Positions 50,664-60,622 are shown, counted from the stretch's first letter. The stretch: 64,000 bases of DNA from Phycobacter azelaicus (GCF_014884385.1 NZ_WKFH01000003.1:2512001-2576000), one strand, 5' to 3'. A program made the numbers and translations. Notes: a model not told the origin generated them from the sequence alone.

Positions 50664-51854
50664 TCAGGAGGGAACGGCCGTGCCCGCGTTGTCCCCGGTG
50701 CCATCGCGCCGTGCCTTGGCTGCGGCCAGCGTGTCACGCAGATCGGCCTCCATTTTCTTGAGGTCCTCCTCGGCAGCTGCGCGCTTGGCCTTGCCTTCAT
50801 CGGCGATCTGCAAGCTTTCCTGGATGGTGCCGATCAGATCCGCGTTGGCCTGTTTTACGGCCTCGATGTCAAAGACACCGCGTTCCATTTCCTGGCGGAT
50901 CATCTTGTTGCTTTCGCGCAGGTTGGCGGCGTTTGAAGTGAGAAGCTCATTGGTCAGATCGTTGGCGTCCCGCACCGCTGCAGCGGCCTCAGCTGAGCGC
51001 TGTATGGTGACCGCCTGCGCCAGTTGTGTCTCCCACAGGGGCACTGTGTTGACGAGGGTCGAGTTGATCTTGGTTACCAAGGATTTGTCGTTTTCCTGCA
51101 CCAGCCGGATCGAGGGTAGCGACTGCATGGTTACCTGGCGCGTCAGCTTGAGGTCATGCACCCGGCGTTCCAGATCGTCCCGCGCGGCCCGCATATCGCG
51201 CAGCTCCTGCGCCCGGATCACCTTGTCTTCTTCGGCTGCGGCCTGCACTGCTGCCTCAAGGGCGGGAATGTCGTTCGCGTCCAGATCCGCCAGTTTTGCC
51301 TCACCGGCTGCTATGTAAAGCGCCAGTTCGTCATAGAAATCCAGCGTCTTTTCATAGAGCAGGTCGAGAGACTTGATGTCCTTCAACAGGGTATGCTCGT
51401 GGCCGAGCAAGTCATCGGTTATCTTGTCGATCTGCGCCTGAATGGTCTCATAGCGGGCGGTGAACTTGGCAAAAGGCGCAGCGCGGCCCAAAAGCCGTTC
51501 CCAGAAAGTCGGTTTGCGGCGCACGTCCAATTCGGACACCGAAAAGCCTCGAATAGTTGTGACGATATCGCGTAAGGAGTCCCCGGCAGGTCCGACATCC
51601 TTGTTGCGGACATCGGCTAGCATCGCCTGGCTGATCGTCTGCAATTCTCCTTGTGCACGAGATCCGAAGCCGATGATCGAGTTGCTGTCCTTCATGTCGA
51701 TTTCGCCAATGCGCTGCTGGATTGCTTCGCTGGTGGCGGCATCTGCGCCGGCAAGAGGCTGGATATTGCCTGCCGGGGCAGGCAGTTCCACGGCTGTCAC
51801 TTCGGTGACGAGGGCCTCTGCCTCAAGGGCTTTCTTTTGAACGGTCTCGGACAT
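50664..51854 (-). CDS. telA: TelA-like toxic anion resistance protein
   Basis: A 396-aa, largely helical coiled-coil protein of the TelA/KlaA family. The body contains GFGSRAQGELQTISQAMLAD, the FWERLLGRAAPFAKF loop, KLTRQVTMQSLPSIRLVQEN and VNTVPLWETQLAQAVTIQRS, the most conserved part. Despite the name, many members act in membrane stress or resistance to envelope toxins. It follows XpaC by 25 nt, the usual partner order. Confidence 0.93.
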   Translation of the reverse strand: MSETVQKKALEAEALVTEVTAVELPAPAGNIQPLAGADAATSEAIQQRIGEIDMKDSNSIIGFGSRAQGELQTISQAMLADVRNKDVGPAGDSLRDIVTTIRGFSVSELDVRRKPTFWERLLGRAAPFAKFTARYETIQAQIDKITDDLLGHEHTLLKDIKSLDLLYEKTLDFYDELALYIAAGEAKLADLDANDIPALEAAVQAAAEEDKVIRAQELRDMRAARDDLERRVHDLKLTRQVTMQSLPSIRLVQENDKSLVTKINSTLVNTVPLWETQLAQAVTIQRSAEAAAAVRDANDLTNELLTSNAANLRESNKMIRQEMERGVFDIEAVKQANADLIGTIQESLQIADEGKAKRAAAEEDLKKMEADLRDTLAAAKARRDGTGDNAGTAVPS

Positions 51855-51879
51855 CAATGGCGTTCCTTAAGTCGAAGTG

Positions 51880-52794
51880 TCAGTTGCGGTCCAGCTGGAC
51901 CCCTTCGCGCTGCAGGCGCTCCCGCAACACATCTATTTCAATGGTAAGATCGCTGCGGTCTTCGAGCAGCATCTTTTTGGTTCGGGCAGCGAAATTCTTT
52001 TCCAGATCTTCCAGCAGAGCAAGGTAATCCTTGCGGGCCTGTGTATCTCGGCTTCGGGAAAAAATGTCAGCAAATTTGACAGTCGCATCGCGCGCGCCCT
52101 GCAGATAGACGGTCAGGTATTTGCGCGCGCCGGTCAGATCGCGGGGGTCTTCCTCGATTGTGCGGAACATTTCGCGGGCAACCGACTGAAAACGTTCCAC
52201 ACGGGCCTCTAGATCCCGGTCCTGCGCACGCAGTGCGGCGTCGCGCATGGCGTCAAGGTAAGCTTCGGCCTCATCCACAGCGCGTGCGACCCGGCTTTGC
52301 TGAAAATCATCGACGCCTTCCACCCCCTTGTCCTGCAATGGATCAATGCCAAAGGCTGCAAGATGAAGGCCCGTGGCGGCAAGGCCATAGATGGCGGCAA
52401 TCATGATCCCAGGCTCTGCCTTCCAGGCCGCCAGCGCCGCCCCGGCGCCGGTCAGGATGGAAGCCAGGATCTTTCGTGGCAAGGCGGGCTTGCGGGCAAC
52501 CTTTCGGGCCGCAAAGGCCGCCTCCGCGCGCAGCCCCTCGCGCAACAAGAAGGCCCCACCGGTCCAGAGCGCGGCAGCAATCCCGCCGAGGGCCAAGCCT
52601 GTTGCACCGTCATTCAACGACATCATCAGTAAGACACCGCCGGGGACGAACATCGTGTTGGCGCGCGCGCCAACCGGATCTACCTTGGCATTGCGAAAGG
52701 AGCCGCTTTTTTCGCCCGTCTCGATATCGGATACGGCGCTGGCTTGATCCGCGCTTCCGTTTGGGCTGAATTTTCCGCCGTACCTTTGAGCCAT
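51880..52794 (-). CDS. XpaC-family (5-bromo-4-chloroindolyl phosphate hydrolysis) membrane protein
   Basis: A 304-aa protein with four hydrophobic segments between residues ~45 and 160 (VPGGVLLMMSLNDGATGLAL, ILASILTGAGAALAAW, IMIAAIYGLAATGLHLAAF) and a helical C-terminal cytoplasmic part ending in a coiled coil (RSDLTIEIDVLRERLQREG). This matches the XpaC family, the regular neighbour of TelA. The start follows the stop of the 24-codon membrane peptide by 4 nt, and its ribosome binding site GGGAG lies inside that peptide's gene. Confidence 0.88.
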   Translation of the reverse strand: MAQRYGGKFSPNGSADQASAVSDIETGEKSGSFRNAKVDPVGARANTMFVPGGVLLMMSLNDGATGLALGGIAAALWTGGAFLLREGLRAEAAFAARKVARKPALPRKILASILTGAGAALAAWKAEPGIMIAAIYGLAATGLHLAAFGIDPLQDKGVEGVDDFQQSRVARAVDEAEAYLDAMRDAALRAQDRDLEARVERFQSVAREMFRTIEEDPRDLTGARKYLTVYLQGARDATVKFADIFSRSRDTQARKDYLALLEDLEKNFAARTKKMLLEDRSDLTIEIDVLRERLQREGVQLDRN

Positions 52795-52798
52795 CCGC

Positions 52799-52873
52799 TC
52801 AGGCTCCCACGATCCAGCCAGTGCTCAGACCGAACATCAGGATCATCAGTGCTGCAAAGGCGACTTTCTGCAC
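52799..52873 (-). CDS. 24-aa single-span membrane peptide
   Basis: GTG at 52873 with GGGGGAG at good spacing encodes VQKVAFAALMILMFGLSTGW followed by IVGA, one hydrophobic helix with a positive N-terminus. The stop lies 4 nt before the XpaC start and the gene contains the XpaC ribosome binding site, so the two are translationally coupled. Too short for routine annotation; I regard it as a real small protein leading the operon. Confidence 0.6.
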   Translation of the reverse strand: MQKVAFAALMILMFGLSTGWIVGA

Positions 52874-52960
52874 GCGGGCTCCCCCTGGGTTTAAGTGTTC
52901 ATGCTTGAAACCTAAGAGATGGGACGCCCGCTTACTAGGGGGAAGTCTGTTTCAGATGGC

Positions 52961-54034
52961 TCAGCGCCGGGGATTCTTGCCGATAGGCCCTTTTGCGGCG
53001 CGGGACCGGTCATTTGCGTCGGGACGGGGTTTTTTTCCTATCGTATTCTTCTCTCTCTGAGCTGGTTTTGATGCGCGCGCCCCTGTTTTTGGGCCTGGTT
53101 TGCCGCGTGACGGCTCTTCACCGCGATAGGGGGGCGGCGCTTTTCCAGAATGTTTGCGGCCTGGGCGGGCGCCACGGGTGAGTTTGCGTCCAGACGAGTC
53201 TTCTTTCTCCACTGGTTCGAGGCCTAGCTGGTCGCGGATTACCCGCGGGCGCAACTCCTCGACCTCTCCCGGTCTCAAGGCGCCCAGTTGGAAGGGTCCA
53301 TAGGAAAGGCGCAACAGGCGGTTCACGGAAAAGCCGATATCCTCCATGGCGCGGCGGATTTCGCGGTTCTTTCCCTCGCGCAGGCCAACGGTTAGCCATG
53401 CATTGGCACCTTGCTGGCGGTCCAGAGACACGATCATCGGCTGGAATTTCTGGCCTTCGATTACAAGGCCTTTGCGCAGCGGTTCGAAATCGCTTTCCTG
53501 CGGGCGACCCTTGATACGGACCCGGTAGCGGCGCAGCCAGCCGGTCGAGGGCAGCTCCAGCTTGCGCTTGATACCGCCGTCGTTCGTCAGCAAGAGCAGC
53601 CCCTCGGAATTTAGGTCAAGCCGCCCCACGGTCATAACCCGCGGCAGGTCTTCGGGCAGCTCGTCAAAGATGGTCTTGCGGCCGAGCTCATCGCTGGTGG
53701 TGGTCACAAGGCCCGCCGGTTTGTGATAGAGCCATAGCCGCGGCGCCTCGGCTTCGGGCAGGGGCTGGCCGTCCACCAGTATGCGGTCCCTGTTGGTCAC
53801 GTTCAACGCAGGGCTGTCGATCACCTTGCCGTTTACCGCGACCCGCCCTTCCGAAATCATCCGCTCGGCTTCACGCCGCGAGGCAACGCCCGCGCGCGAT
53901 AGCACCTTGGCGATCCGGTCGCCATCGGGCGTGGTTTCGTTGTCCTTGTCGGCGCGCTGCGATGAATGGGCAGCCTTGCTGGCTGGTGCCTTGGGGCGAG
54001 AGGGGCGTTTGGGGGATGCGGGTGTCTTGCTCAT
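52961..54034 (-). CDS. rluB: RluB-type 23S rRNA pseudouridine synthase
   Basis: A 357-aa enzyme with an S4 domain ([20 protein letters not shown]) followed by the RsuA/RluB catalytic domain: [17 protein letters not shown] with the catalytic Asp, then [18 protein letters not shown]. The ~35-residue N-terminal and ~80-residue C-terminal tails are strongly basic and low-complexity, as usual in alphaproteobacteria. It modifies helix 89 of 23S rRNA in E. coli. An in-frame ATG at 54052 is a possible alternative start. It is divergent from tadA. Confidence 0.92.
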   Translation of the reverse strand: MSKTPASPKRPSRPKAPASKAAHSSQRADKDNETTPDGDRIAKVLSRAGVASRREAERMISEGRVAVNGKVIDSPALNVTNRDRILVDGQPLPEAEAPRLWLYHKPAGLVTTTSDELGRKTIFDELPEDLPRVMTVGRLDLNSEGLLLLTNDGGIKRKLELPSTGWLRRYRVRIKGRPQESDFEPLRKGLVIEGQKFQPMIVSLDRQQGANAWLTVGLREGKNREIRRAMEDIGFSVNRLLRLSYGPFQLGALRPGEVEELRPRVIRDQLGLEPVEKEDSSGRKLTRGARPGRKHSGKAPPPYRGEEPSRGKPGPKTGARASKPAQREKNTIGKKPRPDANDRSRAAKGPIGKNPRR

Positions 54035-54095
54035 CCCTTTGCCATAGAGCATTCCGGCGCCTTGCGAAAGCGCACATTCTGCGGCAGGGAGGGGT

Positions 54096-54545
54096 ATGGT
54101 CTTTCGCTCTCATATGTCCATCGCCCTGGAAGAAGCGCGCGCTGCTGCCGCCCGCGGGGAGGTCCCGGTCGGAGCTGCGCTGATTGCGCCGGATGGCACA
54201 GTGGCGGCGCGGGCCGGTAACCGCACTCGCGAATTGTCGGACCCAACTGCCCATGCCGAAATCCTGGCGATCCGGGCGGCCTGCGCTGCGCGCGGCTCGG
54301 AACGGCTCGCGGGCTTTGACCTTTATGTGACGCTTGAACCTTGCGCCATGTGCGCGGCGGCAATTGCAGCGGCGCGGATTGCACGGGTGTATTACGGCGC
54401 CTCCGACCCCAAATCGGGCGGGGTCGCTCATGGGGCCTGTGTCTTCTCCCATCCCCAGGCGCACCATGCGCCAGAGGTCTATGAGGGGATTGCCGAAGGG
54501 GAGTGCGCGTCAATGCTCAAGGACTTCTTCAGTGCTAAACGCTAG
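54096..54545 (+). CDS. tadA: tRNA-adenosine(34) deaminase
   Basis: A 149-aa zinc deaminase that converts A34 to inosine in tRNA-Arg(ACG). The zinc motif is HAEILAIR with [12 protein letters not shown], and the start [20 protein letters not shown] is typical. GGGAGG lies upstream. It is followed 9 nt later by the APH-family gene, so the two form an operon with tag. Confidence 0.95.
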   Translation: MVFRSHMSIALEEARAAAARGEVPVGAALIAPDGTVAARAGNRTRELSDPTAHAEILAIRAACAARGSERLAGFDLYVTLEPCAMCAAAIAAARIARVYYGASDPKSGGVAHGACVFSHPQAHHAPEVYEGIAEGECASMLKDFFSAKR

Positions 54546-54554
54546 GGGGCGTCA

Positions 54555-55406
54555 ATGACCGGCCTCGAGATGCCGAGCGCAGACCTGTTGGCGCATTTTG
54601 CCCTGTCAGAACCGGCGTCCCTGGCGCAGACCGCAATCGCAAACCTTTGGACCGTGACGCGCGCCGATGGCCACCGCGCGGTCCTGAAGGTCTATGGGCC
54701 GCGGGGCATGGGCAGCGAGGCGCAGGGCTTCAGGTTCCTTGCGGCGGCTCCCCCGGATCACGCCGCGCGGGTCTATGCCACCCGGCCGGATGCGGCCCTG
54801 ATCGAATGGCTTGAAGGCCCGTCCTTGGGGGATACCGCGCGCGCAGGGCATGACATGCCAGCGGCGCAAGAGCTTCTTGGCGTTGCCTCGGGGCTGCATC
54901 GGGGGGCGGCTCAGCCGACCGAGGGATACCCCTTGCTCATGGAGCGGTTCGCTGCGCTGTTCGATTTGAGACTGGCGGACGACTGTGAACCGCAGCTGCG
55001 CGCAGCGATGGCCAAGGCACGGTCGATGGCGCAGGAATTGCTGTCCTCTCAGGTGGATCAGCGCCCGCTGCATGGAGATCTGCATCACGACAATATCCGC
55101 AAGGCTGCGCGGGGCTATTGTGCCTTTGATGCCAAGGGGTTGGTCGGAGAGCGCAGCTATGAGCTGGCCAATGCCTTTCGCCTTCCCAAGGGCTGCGAAG
55201 AACGGATCTGCGACCCAGGGCGCATCCTGGCGCTGGCGGCTCTGTGGTCGGCGGGCTTTGGGGTTGATCGCCTGCGCCTGCTGCAATGGGCGGCTGCCAA
55301 GTGCGCGCTGTCGATCGCTTGGCGCAGCAAGGGGCGATTGTCCCATGATCCTGAACTGCCGCTGCTGGCCAACCTTTTATCCTGTGCGGAGAATGTCGAT
55401 GAATAA
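54555..55406 (+). CDS. Aminoglycoside phosphotransferase (APH)-family kinase
   Basis: A 283-aa kinase-like protein. The Brenner motif is RPLHGDLHHDNI (about residue 174) and the metal-binding region CAFDAKGLVGERSYELANAF follows, similar to APH(6)/hydroxyurea-phosphotransferase relatives. Whether it phosphorylates an antibiotic or a metabolite is unknown; chromosomal copies between DNA and tRNA repair genes are usually not resistance genes. Its end overlaps the tag start by 8 nt. Confidence 0.85.
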   Translation: MTGLEMPSADLLAHFALSEPASLAQTAIANLWTVTRADGHRAVLKVYGPRGMGSEAQGFRFLAAAPPDHAARVYATRPDAALIEWLEGPSLGDTARAGHDMPAAQELLGVASGLHRGAAQPTEGYPLLMERFAALFDLRLADDCEPQLRAAMAKARSMAQELLSSQVDQRPLHGDLHHDNIRKAARGYCAFDAKGLVGERSYELANAFRLPKGCEERICDPGRILALAALWSAGFGVDRLRLLQWAAAKCALSIAWRSKGRLSHDPELPLLANLLSCAENVDE

Positions 55407-56007
55407 GATCGTGACCGGAGAAGATGGCCGTACCCGCTGCGCCTGGAGCGCCTCTGCGCCCGAGTTTGATGCCTATCACGACACGGAATGGGGCTATCCG
55501 GTTGGCGACGACATCCGGCTGTTTGAAAAGATCTGCCTTGAAAGCTTCCAGTCGGGTCTCAGCTGGCGCACCATCCTGGTCAAGCGGGAGAACTTCCGCG
55601 CGGCCTTTTGTGGCTTTGACTGGGACCGGGTCGCTGCCTTCACCGATGCGGATGTGGAGCGCTTGTTGAAGGATGCCAGTATCATCCGTCACCGCGGCAA
55701 GATTGGAGCGGTGATCAACAACGCCCGCCGCGCGCAGGAGCTGGTCGAGGAATTCGGATCCTTGGCGGCCTTTTTCTGGAGCTATGAGCCGGACCCGGAA
55801 AACCTGCCCGAGCCGCAGACGCAATCGACAAGCTCCGAGTCCATCGCATTGTCAAAAGCGCTGAAGAAACGCGGCTGGAAATTCGTCGGCCCCACCACCG
55901 TCTTTGCCTTCATGCAGGCGATGGGGCTGATCAATGACCATGCGACGGGCTGCTATTGCCGGGAAAAGGCCGACCGCGCGCGGTCGGCGTTCACGAAACC
56001 GGTTTAG
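55399..56007 (+). CDS. tag: DNA-3-methyladenine glycosylase I
   Basis: A 202-aa base-excision repair enzyme. It starts RCAWSASAPEFDAYHDTEWG and has GLSWRTILVKRENFRAAFCG and, at the end, GLINDHATGCYC. The Cys and His residues that hold the zinc of the TAG family are present (C-W, H at the start, H-x-x-x-C-x-C at the end). It is coupled to the preceding kinase gene by an 8-nt overlap and is convergent with the UPF0173 hydrolase. Confidence 0.95.
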   Translation: MNKIVTGEDGRTRCAWSASAPEFDAYHDTEWGYPVGDDIRLFEKICLESFQSGLSWRTILVKRENFRAAFCGFDWDRVAAFTDADVERLLKDASIIRHRGKIGAVINNARRAQELVEEFGSLAAFFWSYEPDPENLPEPQTQSTSSESIALSKALKKRGWKFVGPTTVFAFMQAMGLINDHATGCYCREKADRARSAFTKPV

Positions 56008-56696
56008 ATCTCGATCGCCGTCATTACTTCGGGTTCGATCACGTCCACATCGGGCAGGCCTGCAACCAGATCTTCCGCCGATTGCTCCAACAGTGGGAAG
56101 GTCTTGTAGTGGCAAGGGATCACGGTCTTGAAGTTGAAATAGCGCTTGGCCGCATAGGCCGCCTGTTTCATGTCCATGGTGAAATGACCGCCTGCGCACA
56201 GGATGCCCACATCAGGTTTGAAGTAATCCCCGATCCAGTCCATGTCGGCCATGATCGCAGTGTCACCGCTGATGTAGACGGTCTTGCCCTCGGCCTGCAG
56301 CACATAGCCCACTTCCGATCCGCCGGTGCGCAGGCCTTCGGGGGTGGAGAAGGTCGAGCTGTGCGAGGCGGGCACCATCGGCAGTTTCACGCCGCCCAGA
56401 TCCACCGTACCGCCCTTGTTGAAGCCGATGGTCTCGATCCCTTCGGTTTCGCCCCAGAAGCCCATCAGATCGTACTGACCTGCGACCGGGATGTTCAGCT
56501 TTTTGGCAAGCGGCAGCACATCGACCACATGGTCGAAATGGGTATGGGTCAGAATGATATGGGTGGCGCCCGCGATGGCCGCATCGTGCTGGTTTTCGGG
56601 CAGGCTGGGGTTGCCCGTCAGCCAGGGGTCCAGCAGCAGCACCTTGTCTTCGGTCTCGAAACGGAAACTGCCGTGGCCCAGCCAGATGATCTTCAT
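56004..56696 (-). CDS. UPF0173-type metal-dependent hydrolase (beta-lactamase fold)
   Basis: A 230-aa protein beginning MKIIWLGHGSFRFETEDKVL, with the metal motif HTHFDHVVD (about residue 73) and later histidines and aspartates (SGDTAIMADM, CAGGHFTMD, PCHYKTF) as in the UPF0173/YtkL family. The substrate is unknown. GGGAGAG precedes the start. It overlaps the convergent tag gene by 4 nt. Confidence 0.92.
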   Translation of the reverse strand: MKIIWLGHGSFRFETEDKVLLLDPWLTGNPSLPENQHDAAIAGATHIILTHTHFDHVVDVLPLAKKLNIPVAGQYDLMGFWGETEGIETIGFNKGGTVDLGGVKLPMVPASHSSTFSTPEGLRTGGSEVGYVLQAEGKTVYISGDTAIMADMDWIGDYFKPDVGILCAGGHFTMDMKQAAYAAKRYFNFKTVIPCHYKTFPLLEQSAEDLVAGLPDVDVIEPEVMTAIEI

Positions 56697-56853
56697 GGTG
56701 ACTCTCCCTTTTGTTGTGATTTGCGCAAACTCTAGCACCGCTCCTGCAGGAATCCACTGTCCCGCGGCCTCCGGCGTGGGAATTGCGCGGCGCAGGCTTG
56801 CGGCGCGGACGGTGCGGCGGTAAACGCGTCTGTAACACGAGATGAGGGTTTCC

Positions 56854-57141
56854 ATGTCGATTGACCAAAGCACAGCCGCCAAGGTGGCCAAACTGGCCCG
56901 GATCAAGGTCGAAGAGGACGCGCTGCCTGCCCTGGCGGACGAGTTCAACACCATTCTGGGCTTCATCGAACAGCTGAACGAAGTGGATGTGGACGGGGTC
57001 GAGCCGATGACCTCGGTCACGCCGCAGCGCCTGAAGCGGCGCGAGGATGTGGTCAATGACGGCAATCAGCAGGACAAGGTGCTGGCCAACGCCCCCGACG
57101 CCCGCGAGGGCTTCTTTGCGGTCCCCAAGGTGGTGGAGTAA
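56854..57141 (+). CDS. gatC: Asp-tRNA(Asn)/Glu-tRNA(Gln) amidotransferase subunit C
   Basis: A 95-aa subunit: [20 protein letters not shown] and the [16 protein letters not shown] belt region that wraps GatA and GatB. The start at 56854 has GAGGG six bases upstream. It is followed 3 nt later by gatA; gatB is not in the window. Confidence 0.95.
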   Translation: MSIDQSTAAKVAKLARIKVEEDALPALADEFNTILGFIEQLNEVDVDGVEPMTSVTPQRLKRREDVVNDGNQQDKVLANAPDAREGFFAVPKVVE

Positions 57142-57144
57142 GAC

Positions 57145-58632
57145 ATGAGCGAGTTGAACAAACTGGGCCTGGCCGAGGCACGCGATGCGCTGCGTAAGGG
57201 CGACACCACATCTGTCGAGCTGACCGAAGCCTGCCTCAAGGCGATTGACGCGGCCGATGCGCTTAATGCCTTCGTGCACAAGACGCCCGAGATTGCGCTG
57301 GAGCGCGCCCAGGCGGCCGATGAACGTATCAAGTCGGGCGATGCCCCTTCGATGTGCGGCCTGCCGGTGGGGATCAAGGATCTTTTCTGCACCAAGGGTG
57401 TGGACAGCCAGGCGGCGTCGAACATTCTGAAAGGCTTCAAGCCCGAGTATGAAAGCACCGTGTCGCAAAAACTGCTGGATGCGGGTTCGGTCATGCTGGG
57501 CAAGCTGAACATGGACGAATTCGCCATGGGCTCCTCGAACGAAACGTCCGCCTATGGCGATGCGGTCAGCCCCTGGCGGCGTGAGGGCGAGGACACCAAG
57601 CTCACACCGGGCGGATCTTCGGGCGGCTCGGCCTCTGCCGTGGCGGCGGACCTCTGCCTTGCGGCGACCGGCACCGACACCGGCGGCTCGATCCGCCAGC
57701 CCGCGGCCTTTACCGGCACCGTGGGTATCAAGCCCACCTATGGACGCTGCTCGCGCTGGGGCATTGTTGCCTTCGCTTCTTCGCTGGATCAGGCCGGGCC
57801 GATGACCAAATCGGTGCGAGATGCCGCGATCATGCTTGAGGCCATGGCCGGACACGACCCCAAGGACAGCACCAGCGCCGATCTGGCCGTGCCGAACTTC
57901 GAGGCGATGCTGACCGGTGACATCAAGGGCAAGAAAATCGGTATCCCGAAGGAATACCGTATGGAAGGCATGCCCGCCGAGATCGAAAAACTCTGGGCCG
58001 ATGGCACAGCCATGCTGAAGGACGCAGGTGCCGAGATCGTCGATATTTCGCTGCCGCACACCAAATATGCCCTGCCTGCCTATTACGTCATTGCCCCGGC
58101 AGAGGCGTCTTCGAACCTCGCGCGCTATGACGGGGTGCGTTACGGCCACCGTGCGACGCTGGCGCAGGGCGACGGCATCACCGAGATGTACGAGAAAACC
58201 CGCGCAGAAGGCTTCGGTCACGAGGTGCAGCGTCGTGTCATGGTCGGCACCTATGTGCTGTCGGCAGGCTTCTATGACGCCTATTACAACCGTGCGCGCC
58301 GGGTACGTACCCTGATCAAAAAGGACTTCGAAGATGTCTTCGCAACCGGCGTCGATGCGATCCTGACCCCGGCAACTCCCTCGGCGGCCTTTGGTCTGGG
58401 GGAGATGACCGATGCGGATCCGGTGCAGATGTATCTCAACGACGTTTTCACCGTCACCGTGAACCTGGCAGGCCTGCCGGGGATCTCGGTTCCCGCCGGT
58501 CTTGATGCACAAGGGTTGCCGCTGGGCCTGCAGCTTATTGGCCGTCCCTGGGAAGAGGGCGATCTGCTGAACACCGCCTACGCGCTGGAGCAGGCCGCAG
58601 GCTTTGTGGCAAAGCCGGGCAAATGGTGGTAA
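57145..58632 (+). CDS. gatA: Asp-tRNA(Asn)/Glu-tRNA(Gln) amidotransferase subunit A
   Basis: A 495-aa amidase that supplies ammonia for transamidation of misacylated tRNA. The amidase signature with the Lys-cisSer-Ser triad is present: VGIKDLFC (Lys), then [20 protein letters not shown] and [15 protein letters not shown]. Full length, intact. GGAG precedes the ATG. Confidence 0.97.
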   Translation: MSELNKLGLAEARDALRKGDTTSVELTEACLKAIDAADALNAFVHKTPEIALERAQAADERIKSGDAPSMCGLPVGIKDLFCTKGVDSQAASNILKGFKPEYESTVSQKLLDAGSVMLGKLNMDEFAMGSSNETSAYGDAVSPWRREGEDTKLTPGGSSGGSASAVAADLCLAATGTDTGGSIRQPAAFTGTVGIKPTYGRCSRWGIVAFASSLDQAGPMTKSVRDAAIMLEAMAGHDPKDSTSADLAVPNFEAMLTGDIKGKKIGIPKEYRMEGMPAEIEKLWADGTAMLKDAGAEIVDISLPHTKYALPAYYVIAPAEASSNLARYDGVRYGHRATLAQGDGITEMYEKTRAEGFGHEVQRRVMVGTYVLSAGFYDAYYNRARRVRTLIKKDFEDVFATGVDAILTPATPSAAFGLGEMTDADPVQMYLNDVFTVTVNLAGLPGISVPAGLDAQGLPLGLQLIGRPWEEGDLLNTAYALEQAAGFVAKPGKWW

Positions 58633-58683
58633 AACGGGTCAAAACAAAAGCAGTACCCGTTTGACCATACACAGGTGATCCAG

Positions 58684-59469
58684 ATGCGCGTCTTCGTCTC
58701 CCTCGCCGCCATCGGCAGTCTTTTGGCCCTTGCAGCCTGCACCCCTCCGGTGCCGGACAGTGCCGCCGGGGTTGGGATAGACAATGACCCCTTCGCAGCG
58801 CGCCCCGATATTGGGACGACGATCAATGGCGATGCGCTAATCCCGCCTGCGCGCATCGCAAGTGAGCCGCTGCCGGCCTCCGGTGACCTGCAGGCGGCTC
58901 CGCGTAGCGCCGGGTCCGTTACCGGCGCAGGAACGCTTGCTCAAACCGCGAGCAATGAGGACATCGCTCGCGAGACCGCTGCTGCCTTGCGTGCGGCCCA
59001 GAACAATTCGGGACAAGCGCCGCTTGAGGCCAGCCCGTCCAATCCGGCGCCTCAGTTGATTGGTAACCCGGGCCTTTCGGATGAGAACAGCTTTGATGCG
59101 GTATCGGCGCGGCAGACCATCGAAAGTGATGCCGAGCGCCTGAAGCGTCAGCGCGCGCAGTATCAGGTGGTAGCGCCCACCGCTTTGCCCAGTGTCGCGC
59201 CGAGCCAGCGGGATCCAAACATCGTGCAGTACGCCCTCAGCACGTCGAACCCGGTGGGTAATCGGATCTACAGTCGTTCAGGCATCAATCTCAAGGCCCG
59301 CTCTGCGCGAAACTGCGCGGGCTATGCGTCGCCTGAGCTGGCTCAGATCGCTTTCCTCGATGCAGGCGGGCCTCAGCGGGACCGCTACGCGCTTGACCCT
59401 GACGGGGACGGTTATGCCTGTGGCTGGGATCCCTCGCCGTATCGTCTGGTTCTCAATAGCGGCTCGTGA
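58684..59469 (+). CDS. Lipoprotein with Excalibur-like C-terminus
   Basis: A 261-aa protein. The signal peptide ends in the lipobox LAAC (Cys about residue 19). The middle is low-complexity and Ala/Pro/Ser-rich. The C-terminal 60 residues (SARNCAGYASPELAQIAFLD, then LDPDGDGYACGWDPSPYR) have the DxDxDGxxCE-like calcium loop of Excalibur domains with two cysteines. It overlaps the amidase start (TGATG), suggesting a shared envelope role. Confidence 0.82.
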   Translation: MRVFVSLAAIGSLLALAACTPPVPDSAAGVGIDNDPFAARPDIGTTINGDALIPPARIASEPLPASGDLQAAPRSAGSVTGAGTLAQTASNEDIARETAAALRAAQNNSGQAPLEASPSNPAPQLIGNPGLSDENSFDAVSARQTIESDAERLKRQRAQYQVVAPTALPSVAPSQRDPNIVQYALSTSNPVGNRIYSRSGINLKARSARNCAGYASPELAQIAFLDAGGPQRDRYALDPDGDGYACGWDPSPYRLVLNSGS

Positions 59470-60167
59470 TGGCTGCGCGTGCGCATGACGCCATCTGGCA
59501 CCCAAGCCCGAATTTCACGGCGCGCCGAGATGAACTGACGCCCTGTCTTGTTGTTCTGCACTATACGGCCATGCAAAGCGCCAAGGCCGCGCTGGAGCGC
59601 CTGTGCGATCCGACGGCCGAAGTCTCGGCCCATTACCTGATCGGGCGCGATGGCACGCTTTGGCAGATGGTCGAGGAAGACCAGCGTGCTTGGCACGCAG
59701 GGGCTGGGGAATGGTGCGGACAGCAGGATATCAACTCTCGCTCCATTGGCATTGAGCTGGACAACGGCGGAGATCATCCGTTTTCAGAGCCCCAGATGGC
59801 ACGCTTGGAGCAGCTTCTGGCCGGGACAATGCAGCGCTGGAGCATTCCTCCCGATGGGGTCATCGGCCATTCCGACATGGCTCCAGATCGCAAGTTCGAT
59901 CCGGGCGCGCGTTTTGACTGGGCGCGGCTTGCGCGGCAGGGGCTTGCCCGGCACGGGGCTGAGGGGGCGGGCGGCCATGGTCTGATGGAGCCGGAGATGC
60001 TCGACGCGGCGCGATTCCGGGCCTATGCGCGCGACATTGGCTACACAGCGCCTGTGGATGATCTGACGCTGCTGTCCGCCGTGCGCCTGCGCTATCGACC
60101 GCAGGCTAAGGGGCCGCTCTGTGCCGAGGATTTTGCGCCGCTGGGGCAGGCGGAACTCTGGGGCTGA
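59469..60167 (+). CDS. N-acetylmuramoyl-L-alanine amidase (AmiD-like, Amidase_2)
   Basis: A 232-aa peptidoglycan hydrolase. The Amidase_2 zinc site is VVLHYTAMQSA (His), later GHSDMAPDRKFDPGARFDW (His and Asp), with SAHYLIGRDGTLWQMVEEDQ between them, and a C-terminal peptidoglycan-binding-like segment. No signal peptide is seen, so it probably acts on recycled muropeptides in the cytoplasm or is exported by another route. It is coupled to the lipoprotein gene. Confidence 0.92.
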   Translation: MAARAHDAIWHPSPNFTARRDELTPCLVVLHYTAMQSAKAALERLCDPTAEVSAHYLIGRDGTLWQMVEEDQRAWHAGAGEWCGQQDINSRSIGIELDNGGDHPFSEPQMARLEQLLAGTMQRWSIPPDGVIGHSDMAPDRKFDPGARFDWARLARQGLARHGAEGAGGHGLMEPEMLDAARFRAYARDIGYTAPVDDLTLLSAVRLRYRPQAKGPLCAEDFAPLGQAELWG

Positions 60168-60207
60168 ACCCCTTGACCACGCCCGGGTGAACGCATAGGT
60201 GCAGGCC

Positions 60208-60622
60208 TGCGCAGAAGGCTGGACGGCCGCGCAGAAGGCTTGCCTTCCGCGAGGAAAGTCCGGACTCCCTAAAGCAACGGTGCCGGGTAACGCCCGGGCA
60301 GGGCAACCTGACGGAAAGCGCCACAGAAATGAAACCGCCGCGTCCCCGGCAACGGATCAGGGCACGGTAAGGGTGAAACGGTGGGGTAAGAGCCCACCGC
60401 ACCCCTGGCAACAGGGGTGGCACGGCAAGCCCCACCGGGAGCAATGCCAAATAGGGCCCCCGCGCGGGCAGGTCCCGGCAACGGGAAACCGCCGCTAGGC
60501 ACGCTTTAGCCAAGAGGGGCCGGGTTGGCAGCTAGAGGTGCGCAGCAATGCGCATCGCAGATGAATGGTCGTCCATGGGGCTATGCCCCGGGACAGAATC
60601 CGGCTTACAGGCCTTCTGCGCA
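60208..60622 (+). ncRNA. rnpB: RNase P RNA, class A
   Basis: The universally conserved segments are present: GAGGAAAGTCCGGACTCC (60250-60267) near the 5' end and ACAGAATCCGGCTTA near the 3' end. The ends pair as helix P1 (TGCGCAGAAGGC with GCCTTCTGCGCA), which sets the limits to within a few bases. Length ~415 nt is normal for alphaproteobacteria. It lies between the amidase gene and rpmG. Confidence 0.95.

Noticed and set aside
54555..55406. Acquired aminoglycoside resistance gene
   Set aside because: APH fold is clear, but it is embedded in a coupled tadA-kinase-tag housekeeping operon with no mobile context, so a resistance role is not supported.
56263..58512. 749-codon open frame on the minus strand
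   Set aside because: Antisense of gatC-gatA; the amidase signature on the plus strand decides.
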